A stretch of 64,000 nt of DNA, taken from contig NZ_JBITMQ010000005.1 in NCBI RefSeq assembly GCF_044466355.1, forward strand, positions 124,001-188,000, written 5' to 3'. The notes under the pieces are model-generated. The model searched no databases, was not told the DNA's origin, and saw only the letters and a program-made list of their open reading frames with translations. The translations under genes were made by a program, and so were the position numbers. Each line of letters starts with the position of its first letter. The first letter of the stretch is position 1. Origin of the DNA: Actinophytocola sp044466355 (GTDB lineage Bacteria; Actinomycetota; Actinomycetes; Mycobacteriales; Pseudonocardiaceae). Of the stretch, positions 1 through 6,366 are shown piece after piece.

Positions 1-46
1 CCGGAGGGGGGACGAGCACGACTCTCTCGTTTTCGACCAGCACCAT
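1..46 (-). CDS. Possible 5' end of a leftward gene (partial)
   Basis: On the minus strand an ATG at 46 opens a frame that reads MVLVENERVVLVPPP and runs off the left edge of the window. The hydrophobic/acidic start and the absence of a stop make a real gene start plausible, but only 15 codons are visible and the upstream ribosome-binding sequence is weak. No function can be given. It could equally be chance open frame in GC-rich DNA. Confidence 0.2.
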   Translation of the reverse strand, partial: MVLVENERVVLVPPP

Positions 47-349
47 CAACGCCCGGTCCCGACCGAACGGATCGATGCAACGTACGGACCAGCGGGGTTC
101 AGTCACTCCTGCGACATCGGCGGCGGAAACGGCCGACCGAAGTGGTAATCGCCGAACTTCACTCCATTGCCGCCATTCTCACTCGATCGAGCGTTCCTGT
201 CGGGTGACTAGTCGCCGTATGGGTAGTCACCAACGCTGTGCGCACCGTGAACGGCGTTCGGGGTACGCAAGGTGTCGAGTTGAGAACTAATGAAACTCAC
301 CCACCCCCAGTTGCACCGTTCTCGACCCCATGCCTTTAAGCTTGCACGT

Positions 350-394
350 GGCGGCCCGCTCCCAGTGACCCCCAGGCTGGTTGAGCGGGCCGCC
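350..394. repeat. 12-bp inverted repeat
   Basis: GGCGGCCCGCTC at 350-361 is perfectly complementary to GAGCGGGCCGCC at 383-394, with a 21-base loop. A strong GC stem in a gene-free stretch; it may be a terminator for a leftward transcript or a dispersed intergenic repeat. Confidence 0.5.
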
Positions 395-442
395 CTCGAT
401 CCGCCTGTTCGGTGGTGCCACCTTCCCCGTGACCTTGGTTGA

Positions 443-463
443 TCTGGGGGGCGACCCCCCAGA
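443..463. repeat. Tight GC hairpin (9-bp arms, 3-base loop)
   Basis: TCTGGGGGG at 443-451 pairs perfectly with CCCCCCAGA at 455-463 around the loop CGA, followed by ACCCCC. Hairpins of this G6/C6 type recur in intergenic regions of actinomycete genomes, so a dispersed repeat is likely; it also lies downstream of ald and could act as a second terminator. Confidence 0.5.
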
Positions 464-570
464 CCCCCACGGTGCGGACGCTCCCGACCCAGCCCGGTCG
501 CCTTCGCTTTGGTCGGCTCGCGTTGCTTGGTTGCTTGGATGTCTTTCGTGGCTTGTTCGTTACCGTGGGC

Positions 571-595
571 ACCCTGTCGCTTTTTGCGACAGGGT
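571..595 (-). terminator. Likely ald terminator hairpin
   Basis: ACCCTGTCGC at 571-580 and GCGACAGGGT at 586-595 form a perfect 10-bp stem with a TTTTT loop. It lies about 70 bases past the ald stop in the direction of ald transcription. There is no U-tract after it on the minus strand, which is usual for actinobacterial terminators. Confidence 0.6.
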
Positions 596-665
596 GTTCG
601 GTTTGTGTTCGGTGGTCTGCACCTTTTTGACAGTTGTGACGTTTCTGCTTTTCGTCGTGTGTTGA

Positions 666-1781
666 TTAGTTGACGATTTCGGTCAACGGGGTGTGGGGCA
701 GGTTGTGCGCCTCCGCCACCGGGCCGTTCGTCAGTGCGCCGCCATGGGTGTTCAGGCCCAGCGCCAGCGCCTTGTCGTCCCTCAGTGCCGCCTCCCAGCC
801 CTTGTTCGCCAGCGCCGTCGCGTACGGCAGCGTCACGTTCGTCAGCGCGTACGTCGAGGTCCTCGGCACCGCACCCGGCATGTTCGCCACGCAGTAGAAG
901 ACCGACTGGTGGACCTCGTACGTCGGGTCCGCGTGGGTCGTCGGGCGCGAGTCCGCGAAGCAACCGCCCTGGTCGATCGCGATGTCCACCAGCACGGAGC
1001 CCGGCTTCATGTCCGCCACCAGCTCGTTGCCGATCAGCTTCGGGGCGCGCGCGCCCGGCACCAGCACCGCGCCGATCACCAGGTCGGCGTCCTTCGCCGC
1101 CTGCTCCACCGCGAACCGGTTCGACGTGATCGTGCGCAGCCGGCCCTGGAACTGGGCGTCGACCTGCCGCAGCCGGTCCACGTTCGTGTCCAGGACCTGC
1201 ACGTCAGCACCCATACCCACCGCGATCGTCGCGGCGTTCAGACCCGCGACACCGCCACCGATCACGACGACCTTCGCGGGGGTCACGCCCGGCACGCCAC
1301 CCGGCAACACCCCCCGGCCACCCGACGGCCTCATCAACGCGTACGCGCCCACCTGCGGTGCCAGCCTGCCCGCCACCTCCGACATCGGCGCCAGCAGCGG
1401 CAGCGCGCCGTTCGCCGTCTGCACCGTCTCGTACGCGACCGCGGTCGTGCCCGCGTCCATCAGCGCCTTCGTCAGCGGCTCGTCCGCGGCCAGGTGCAGG
1501 TACGTGAACAGCACCTGGCCACGACGCAGCAGCGGGTACTCCGAGGCGATCGGCTCCTTGACCTTCATGACCATGTCGCCCTCGGCCCACACGTCCTCGG
1601 CCTTCACCAGGACCTTCGCGCCCGCGGCGAGGTACTCCTCGTCGGTGATCGCGGACCCGAGCCCGGCGCCCGCCTCGACGAACACGTCGTGCCCGTGCGC
1701 GGCCAGCTCGTGCACGCCTGCCGGGGTCAACGCGACCCGGTACTCGTGGTTCTTGATCTCCCGGGGGACGGCGATCTTCAC
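666..1781 (-). CDS. ald: Alanine dehydrogenase
   Basis: NAD-dependent L-alanine dehydrogenase, converting L-alanine to pyruvate and ammonia in the cytoplasm (and the reverse). The 371-residue product has the usual family length. Visible signature residues are Arg15 and Lys75 for the substrate carboxylate, the catalytic pair His96 and Asp270 (in VDIAIDQGG), and the Rossmann motif VVVIGGGVAGLNA at about 171-183. The start is GTG at 1781 with GGAAGGA upstream; the next residues KIAVPREIK match the family N-terminus. It is transcribed leftwards, and a PucR-type regulator on the same strand lies just upstream, making local control of alanine catabolism likely though unproven. A hairpin at 571-595 probably ends the transcript. 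Confidence 0.95.
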   Translation of the reverse strand: MKIAVPREIKNHEYRVALTPAGVHELAAHGHDVFVEAGAGLGSAITDEEYLAAGAKVLVKAEDVWAEGDMVMKVKEPIASEYPLLRRGQVLFTYLHLAADEPLTKALMDAGTTAVAYETVQTANGALPLLAPMSEVAGRLAPQVGAYALMRPSGGRGVLPGGVPGVTPAKVVVIGGGVAGLNAATIAVGMGADVQVLDTNVDRLRQVDAQFQGRLRTITSNRFAVEQAAKDADLVIGAVLVPGARAPKLIGNELVADMKPGSVLVDIAIDQGGCFADSRPTTHADPTYEVHQSVFYCVANMPGAVPRTSTYALTNVTLPYATALANKGWEAALRDDKALALGLNTHGGALTNGPVAEAHNLPHTPLTEIVN

Positions 1782-1829
1782 GGCTATGGGGTCCTTCCCG
1801 ACGCTGGGCCAACTGGGTGTCGTACACCA

Positions 1830-1859
1830 CGATGAGATAACGATAAGTAAGTGTCATCG
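1830..1859. promoter_or_regulatory. AT-rich ald promoter/operator region
   Basis: CGATGA at 1830-1835 and TCATCG at 1854-1859 are inverted around an AT-rich core containing GATAA and CGATAA. This is the only AT-rich patch between ald and the PucR-type gene and lies 50-80 bases before the ald start, so it is the best candidate for the ald promoter and for binding by the neighbouring regulator. Inference from position and symmetry only. Confidence 0.35.
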
Positions 1860-1906
1860 TGTCGCTGGAACCAGAATTGAGGCCTTCTGTAGTGCTGTGG
1901 GCACAG

Positions 1907-3442
1907 TCAGGCCCAGCGGATGGCCGCCAGTTGGACGAGGAGCGCCAGACGCGTGTCCGGGTCGTCGAGGTCGACCGTCGCCACCTCGACCAGCTTGGCC
2001 ATCCGATACCGCAGCGTGTTCGGGTGGATCCGCAGCGCCTTGCTGGCCGCACGCGGGTCGCCGGGGTGGCGCAGCCACTCGTACAGCGTGTCCACGTAGG
2101 ACGTCCCGGCGTGCTCGTCCTGCGCCCGCAGCACCGCGAGGGGCCCGAACTCGGTCGCGCCCGCACTCAGCGCGCCGGTCGCGGACCGGTGCAGCACGAG
2201 CACCTGCCACGCGTCCTCGTGGCTGACCACGCGACCCGTGATCAGGCCGGTCCGCAGCAGGTTCAGCATCTCCTCGGCCAGCGCCCGCGAGCCGGCCAGC
2301 TCTCCCAGCGGCACCGGCGGACCGGCCGCGACCAGTGGTTCTTCCTCGCCGCTCAGCGCCTGGCGCAGCGCGGGCCAGCCGCTGCGGTCCGGCACCACCG
2401 CGTACAGCACGTCGCGCAGCTCCGCCACGGCAGGCCGCTTGCCGACACCCGCGGTGATCCGCTCCCACAGCGCGAGCCGCATGCCCTCGGCCCCCAGCGG
2501 GTCCGGACTGCGGATGGCCATCGCGACCACCCGGTGCGGCTCGTCCGGCAGGTCCAGCTCGGCCGCCGCGAGCCGCACGCTGCCCGTGCCCTCCAGGACG
2601 GTGCGGACCAGCTCGGCGGACCGGCGGCGCTCCGCGTCCTCGCGGGCGCGGCGGCGCAGCAGGTGCAGCGCGACGACCGGGGCGGTGTCGGCGAACGCGG
2701 CCGCCCGCTCGTCGGACACCGGTCCCGCCACCACCGCCCACATGGAACCGAGCAGTTCGCCGCCCATGCGGATCGGCACGATCAGCCGGGGCAGCGTGCC
2801 GTCGGCCTGACGGGGCACGAAGATCGTCGTCCGGCCGCGTGACAGCTCCCGGAACACGCCGCGCGAGCGGAAACGGGCCAGCACGTCGTCCGGCACCCGC
2901 CGGCCCATGATCGTCGACACGCGGGCGGGGTCGGTGCGGTCCTGCCGTGCCGAGTACGCGAGCACGCGGGAGTTGGCGTCCTCGATGGTGACCGGCGCGT
3001 CGACCACCGCGGCGGCCGCGTCGGCCAGCCGGAACAGGTCGCCGAGGGCGGGCTCGCCGCCGTGCGCGCCATCGGACTCGTCCGCCGCCGCGTCCAGCAC
3101 CGACCGCAAGAGCCACACGATCTGCGCCCAGGAGGCGGCCGCATGAACCTCCACCAAGGCCGTCCCGTGTGCCTGCGCGGCCGACCGGACGGCGGCGCGC
3201 ACCGGCAGCGGCGGCTTGAGGAGCACCGCGGCCGCGCCCTGGCTGCCGCAGTACCGGACCAGTTCGGCCGCGTCCTTGGTGGTGTGCACGGCGACGCCGA
3301 GGACCAGGTCACCGTCCCCGACCTGGTCACGCCGCCCGGCCTCGGCGATCACGACGTCGGTGACGTGCCCGCCGCCGCCCGCGAGCCGGGTGTGCAGCAG
3401 CGTCGGCCCGACCCGGTCCACGACGCCCTGCACGGTGATCAC
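1907..3442 (-). CDS. PucR/CdaR-family transcriptional regulator
   Basis: A 511-residue regulator. The N-terminal part has a PucR-like sensory region, the middle carries a GGDEF-like CdaR domain, and the C-terminus ends in the diagnostic HTH_30 motif (LRIHPNTLRYRMAKL), followed by ATVDLDDPDTRLAL. Proteins of this class sense small metabolites and control nitrogen, purine, proline or alanine catabolism. The GTG at 3442 is chosen because VITVQGVV matches the family start and CATACT, a fair -10 box, lies 7 bases upstream, so the transcript is probably leaderless. It sits directly upstream of ald on the same strand, which suggests ald is its target. The regulator type is certain; the ligand is unknown. 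Confidence 0.85.
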   Translation of the reverse strand: MITVQGVVDRVGPTLLHTRLAGGGGHVTDVVIAEAGRRDQVGDGDLVLGVAVHTTKDAAELVRYCGSQGAAAVLLKPPLPVRAAVRSAAQAHGTALVEVHAAASWAQIVWLLRSVLDAAADESDGAHGGEPALGDLFRLADAAAAVVDAPVTIEDANSRVLAYSARQDRTDPARVSTIMGRRVPDDVLARFRSRGVFRELSRGRTTIFVPRQADGTLPRLIVPIRMGGELLGSMWAVVAGPVSDERAAAFADTAPVVALHLLRRRAREDAERRRSAELVRTVLEGTGSVRLAAAELDLPDEPHRVVAMAIRSPDPLGAEGMRLALWERITAGVGKRPAVAELRDVLYAVVPDRSGWPALRQALSGEEEPLVAAGPPVPLGELAGSRALAEEMLNLLRTGLITGRVVSHEDAWQVLVLHRSATGALSAGATEFGPLAVLRAQDEHAGTSYVDTLYEWLRHPGDPRAASKALRIHPNTLRYRMAKLVEVATVDLDDPDTRLALLVQLAAIRWA

Positions 3443-3464
3443 GGCAGCAAGTATGCGCGGACCG

Positions 3465-3770
3465 TCACTCGGCATGCCGGTCGACGAGCGCGCGCAACGC
3501 GGCGATCTCGGCCGACAGCGCCTTCCTGCCCGCCTGCGTGATGGTCACCCAGGTCCTGGGCCGCTTGCCGTCGTAGCCCTTCTCCATCTCGAGCAGCCCG
3601 GCGTCGACCAGCACGGTCAGGTGGCGCGAGAGGTTGCCGCCGGTCAGTTCGAGCGTGTCCTTGAGGTAGCCGAACTCGACCCGCTTCGACTCCGCCGCGA
3701 TGGTCAGGATGCCGAGCCGGTGCCGCTGGTGGACGACGTCGTTCAGGCCGTTCGTCGGGTGGTCGGTCAT
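3465..3770 (-). CDS. Winged-helix transcriptional regulator
   Basis: A 101-residue DNA-binding protein made of one winged-helix domain. The recognition region reads VEFGYLKDTLELTGGNLSRH and the wing contains GKRPRTWVTITQAGRKAL, the pattern of small MarR/ArsR-like repressors. The ATG at 3770 overlaps the stop of the upstream membrane gene by four bases (ATGA), so the two are translationally coupled. Such pairs of an integral membrane protein and a small winged-helix protein are often self-regulated; the perfect palindrome at 4671-4685 before the operon is the likely operator. Ligand and targets are unknown. Confidence 0.8.
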   Translation of the reverse strand: MTDHPTNGLNDVVHQRHRLGILTIAAESKRVEFGYLKDTLELTGGNLSRHLTVLVDAGLLEMEKGYDGKRPRTWVTITQAGRKALSAEIAALRALVDRHAE

Positions 3771-4636
3771 CGGCGGTACCGGACCGCCGCGACCGTGCCG
3801 CCCACCAGCAGCACGGTGGCCGGCAGGAGCAGTTGCTGCAGTGCGTAGGCCCGCGTGTCCGCCCAGTCGGCCTCCCAGCCCAGCAGTTGGAAGAGGTACC
3901 CCGGGTCGAGGACGACCGTCGGGTTGACGATCATGGCCGTCGACGGTACCGCGGCGAGCGTGAACAGCACGCTGACCACACCGAGCAGCACACTCCGCTC
4001 CAGCCAGGCCAGCGCGAGCAACCCGCCCGCGATCACGAGCAGCGCGGAGAAGCCCTTGTTGGTGTAGACGGCGATGGCCGAGAACGTCACCGCGCCGAAC
4101 ACCGACGCGACGAACACGCCGAGCGCCTGCCGGTTCCACCACAGCGTCAGCGCCGCGATCGCCAGCGACCCGAACATCAGCGACAGGTTCACCTGCCACG
4201 CGCCGTAGAGCGACACGGCGTAGCGCGAGAAGGCGTACGTGCCCAGGAAGAAGCCCGCGAACCCGGCCGCCGCCGCGATGAGGAACGCGCGCGTGTCGGT
4301 CTCGACGCCGACCCGGGCGGCCCGGCGCCGGTACCACCACGTGGTCGCGCCGAAGCCCGCCACCAGCACGAACAGCCAGTAGCAGGCGACGAGGGTCGGC
4401 TGGGCGGGGTCCGGGCCCGCCGTGGTGCGGAAGATCCGGACGAGCAGGTTGTCCCCAACGACCCTCGGGTCGAACGAGTCGTAGGGGTCCACCTGCGGCG
4501 CGGGTGCGTAGACCAGCGGTGCGGCCAGTATCAGCGCCCCGAACAGCACCAGCGAGAAAGCGTAGCCGTGCCGGTCCGCCCTGGCGCGGTGCCGGAGCGT
4601 CCGCAGTTCGGCGAGCAGGTCGTCGGTGCCGGTCAT
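3767..4636 (-). CDS. Multi-pass membrane protein of unknown function
   Basis: A 289-residue integral membrane protein. After a charged N-terminus (TDDLLAELRTLRHRARADRH) there are about seven hydrophobic segments spread to the C-terminus, ending in YRR. I see no catalytic motif and do not recognise the family. The ATG at 4636 is chosen because the charged head follows directly and the palindrome 4671-4685 lies at promoter distance; upstream codons are not protein-like. It is the first gene of a two-gene operon with the winged-helix regulator, overlapping it by 4 bp. A permease or stress-sensing membrane protein is possible. Confidence 0.7.
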   Translation of the reverse strand: MTGTDDLLAELRTLRHRARADRHGYAFSLVLFGALILAAPLVYAPAPQVDPYDSFDPRVVGDNLLVRIFRTTAGPDPAQPTLVACYWLFVLVAGFGATTWWYRRRAARVGVETDTRAFLIAAAAGFAGFFLGTYAFSRYAVSLYGAWQVNLSLMFGSLAIAALTLWWNRQALGVFVASVFGAVTFSAIAVYTNKGFSALLVIAGGLLALAWLERSVLLGVVSVLFTLAAVPSTAMIVNPTVVLDPGYLFQLLGWEADWADTRAYALQQLLLPATVLLVGGTVAAVRYRR

Positions 4637-4670
4637 GATGCATCCCCCAATCAGATTGCGATGCACATAG

Positions 4671-4685
4671 GTTTGCATTGCAAAC
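4671..4685. promoter_or_regulatory. Perfect 15-bp palindromic operator
   Basis: GTTTGCATTGCAAAC is symmetric around its central T. A related half (TTGCGATGCA) lies just downstream, at 4656-4665. It sits 35 bases before the membrane-protein start and is AT-richer than its surroundings. Its most likely ligand is the winged-helix protein encoded in the same operon; binding is inferred. Confidence 0.6.
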
Positions 4686-4689
4686 TCGA

Positions 4690-5127
4690 TCAGGTCAAGC
4701 CCTGGTCCCTGGCGTTGATCTCCTCGGGGGTGAGCTGCTCGCGCCGCGTGGACAGCGCCCACCGGTGTCCGAACGGGTCGGCGACCACCCCGTACCGCTC
4801 CCCGAAGAACATCTCCTGAACCGGGATCTCCACGGAGCCGCCGGCGAAGACGGCCCTGCGGGCCAGGTCGTCGACGTCGTCGGTCTCGGCCAGCAGCAGG
4901 ACCGGGCTGCCGCCGATCGTGGTCGGGGCCAGCGCGTTCAGGGTCGCGACCTCCTGGCTGACGAGCAGCCGCGCGTCGCCGACGGCCAGTTCGACGAACA
5001 GGACCGTGCCGTCGGGGAGCACGTTCCGGAACAGCTCCACCGCGCCGAACACCGTGCGGTAGAAGGAGATCGCGGCGTCGACGTCCGCGACGAACAGGTG
5101 CGGGGTGAGCGCGTGGACGCGGCTCAC
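4690..5127 (-). CDS. VOC-family (glyoxalase/bleomycin-resistance fold) protein
   Basis: A 145-residue protein with the two beta-alpha-beta-beta-beta repeats of the vicinal oxygen chelate fold: the first begins LTPHLFVADVDAAISFYRTV and the second ends in ERYGVVADPFGHRWALSTRR, the hallmark ending of PhnB-like members. PhnB-type proteins act as dioxygenase-, lyase- or binding-type proteins, and the substrate cannot be predicted. The GTG start at 5127 overlaps the PadR stop by four bases (GTGA), so it is co-transcribed and coupled with that regulator. It is the likely effector gene of the PadR switch. Confidence 0.8.
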   Translation of the reverse strand: MSRVHALTPHLFVADVDAAISFYRTVFGAVELFRNVLPDGTVLFVELAVGDARLLVSQEVATLNALAPTTIGGSPVLLLAETDDVDDLARRAVFAGGSVEIPVQEMFFGERYGVVADPFGHRWALSTRREQLTPEEINARDQGLT

Positions 5128-5471
5128 GCCGTACGCCGTTCCGTGTCCGGCAGGAGTCCGGCCTCCGCCGCGACGGTCACCAGCCGTGCGAGCAGCGCCG
5201 ACTCCCGGCGCGCGGTGGCGTGGCCGAGCCTGGTCAGCCGGTAGTTGCGCCTGCGTGCGTCGGCCTCCTCGGCGCCCGTCTCCTCCAGCAGGCCGTCCGC
5301 CGCCAGCCGTGCGATGGTTCGGTACAGGGTGCCGGGGCCGAGCCGTACCTCGCCGCCGGTGGCCTCGTCGACGAAGCGCATGATCGCGTAGCCGTGCGTC
5401 GTCCCGCTGGCGAGTGCGAGCAGTACCTGGTAGCCGGCCGGGGTGAGCGGCGGGAGGTTGCCGTCTGCCAT
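5124..5471 (-). CDS. PadR-family transcriptional regulator
   Basis: A 115-residue PadR regulator. The N-terminal winged helix shows the family pattern YQVLLALASGTTHGYAIM, then GPGTLYRTIARLAADGLLEE and the wing ARRRNYRLTRLGH; a short C-terminal helix would form the dimer. PadR proteins repress small stress, detoxification or transporter operons until a phenolic or antibiotic-like ligand binds. It is followed with a 4-bp overlap by a VOC gene and faces a second VOC gene divergently; the shared 50-bp region contains tandem 15-bp repeats that are the obvious operator. The start is the ATG at 5471. Confidence 0.9.
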   Translation of the reverse strand: MADGNLPPLTPAGYQVLLALASGTTHGYAIMRFVDEATGGEVRLGPGTLYRTIARLAADGLLEETGAEEADARRRNYRLTRLGHATARRESALLARLVTVAAEAGLLPDTERRTA

Positions 5472-5486
5472 GTCGGCACAATACAG

Positions 5487-5516
5487 TCCACCCTGGTTAT
5501 ATCCACTCTGGTTATA
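5487..5516. promoter_or_regulatory. Tandem 15-bp repeat operator between divergent PadR and VOC genes
   Basis: TCCACCCTGGTTATA (5487-5501) is followed immediately by TCCACTCTGGTTATA (5502-5516); 14 of 15 bases match, giving a head-to-tail repeat with a 15-bp period. It fills the divergent promoter region and ends at the ribosome-binding site of the rightward VOC gene. It is a likely operator for PadR. Confidence 0.65.
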
Positions 5517-5527
5517 GGGAGGTGGTC

Positions 5528-5914
5528 GTGATCCGAGGCGTCAACCAGGTCGTGCTCTACGTCGAGGACCAGGAGGTCGCGAAGCGGTTCTGGGTGGACA
5601 CGCTCGGCTTCACCCTCGACCAGGACGAGCCGTACGGGGAGGAGCGCTGGCTGTCCGTCGTCTCGCCGGACGGGGCGACGAAACTCGTGCTCAGCAAGCG
5701 GGCGCCGGGCTGGACGATGCCCGACGTCCGCGACGGCATCCCCCACTCGAACGTCTTCTTCTACACCGACGACGTCGAGAAGACCTACCAGGAGCTGACC
5801 GCGAAGGGTGTCGACTTCCCGGAGCCGCCGTCGAAGCAGTTCTTCGGCTGGTGGTCGATGTTCTCCGACCCGGACGGCACGCGCTACGCGCTCGGCCAAC
5901 GCTGGGGCGTCTAG
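5528..5914 (+). CDS. VOC-family protein
   Basis: A 128-residue vicinal-oxygen-chelate protein. It starts VIRGVNQVVLYVEDQEVAKR, has the mid-strand PHSNVFFYTDDVEKTY and ends in WWSMFSDPDGTRYALGQR, all typical of glyoxalase-like proteins. The GTG at 5528 is preferred over the GTG at 5522 because GGGAGG (5517-5522) lies 5 bases ahead of it and would be destroyed as an RBS for the earlier start. Divergent from padR, it probably responds to the same signal. Its stop (TAG) and that of the convergent downstream gene share CTAG. Substrate unknown. Confidence 0.8.
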   Translation: MIRGVNQVVLYVEDQEVAKRFWVDTLGFTLDQDEPYGEERWLSVVSPDGATKLVLSKRAPGWTMPDVRDGIPHSNVFFYTDDVEKTYQELTAKGVDFPEPPSKQFFGWWSMFSDPDGTRYALGQRWGV

Positions 5915-6366
5915 GACAGCGCGGCGGTGATCCAGGCCGCCACCGGGAGGCCGCGGCTGTGGCACTCGTCCGACAGCCGCATGGTCCACCGCAGGGCCTG
6001 GACCATCAGCGTGTCCATCTCCTCCGGCGCCGCGTTGGCGAGCGCGATCTCGATGTGCGTGCGCGCCGCCTCGCTGTCGCCGTGCACCTCCGCGAGCAGC
6101 ACCCGCACGGCCGTGCGGACCGGCGGGTCGGCCTCGTCGATCGGCACCTCGTTGCCCGCGTTGTCGAAGACCTGCATCTTCACCGGGGCCGTGCCGCCGC
6201 TGCCGAGCGCCGAGACCATCGCGCTGCACTCGTGGAACAGCAACGACATCACGTCCCTGGCGTGCTGCTCGGGCACGGTGGGCTCCGCCACCCCGTCCTG
6301 CATCGCGGTGAGCGCGGCACTCGCCGCCGCGACCACCCGTGACTCAGCCTCCACTGAACACACCAC
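5911..6366 (-). CDS. Hypothetical protein
   Basis: A protein of about 151 residues that I do not recognise. It is acidic and largely helical, with no signal peptide, membrane segment or obvious motif. Possible GTG starts are at 6366, 6363 and 6354; 6366 gives a 23-base overlap with the end of the upstream GGDEF-type gene, which suggests translational coupling and a functional link to cyclic-di-GMP or to the signal sensed by that protein. It converges tail-to-tail with the VOC gene, sharing CTAG. The real start could be the GTG at 6354. Confidence 0.6.
   Translation of the reverse strand: MVCSVEAESRVVAAASAALTAMQDGVAEPTVPEQHARDVMSLLFHECSAMVSALGSGGTAPVKMQVFDNAGNEVPIDEADPPVRTAVRVLLAEVHGDSEAARTHIEIALANAAPEEMDTLMVQALRWTMRLSDECHSRGLPVAAWITAALS

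Larger units (their letters stand above)
47..570. other. Long intergenic stretch without a convincing gene
   Basis: No open frame here has actinobacterial coding character; the frames that exist are arginine/proline-rich shadows. It holds several inverted repeats instead: GGTGACTA at 203-210 with TAGTCACC at 224-231, a 12-bp pair at 350-361/383-394 and a tight GC hairpin at 443-463. The last 130 bases before ald are unusually T-rich on the plus strand. It lies downstream of ald, so part of it is ald 3' trailer. Confidence 0.5.

Noticed and set aside
75..290. Small plus-strand ORF of 71 residues
   Set aside because: Arg/Ser-rich with no RBS or recognisable motif; lies in a stretch of inverted repeats.
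1859..2842. Long plus-strand frames opposite the PucR-type gene
   Set aside because: His/Arg/Gln-rich composition is the usual antisense shadow of a GC-rich gene; the minus strand has the real domains.
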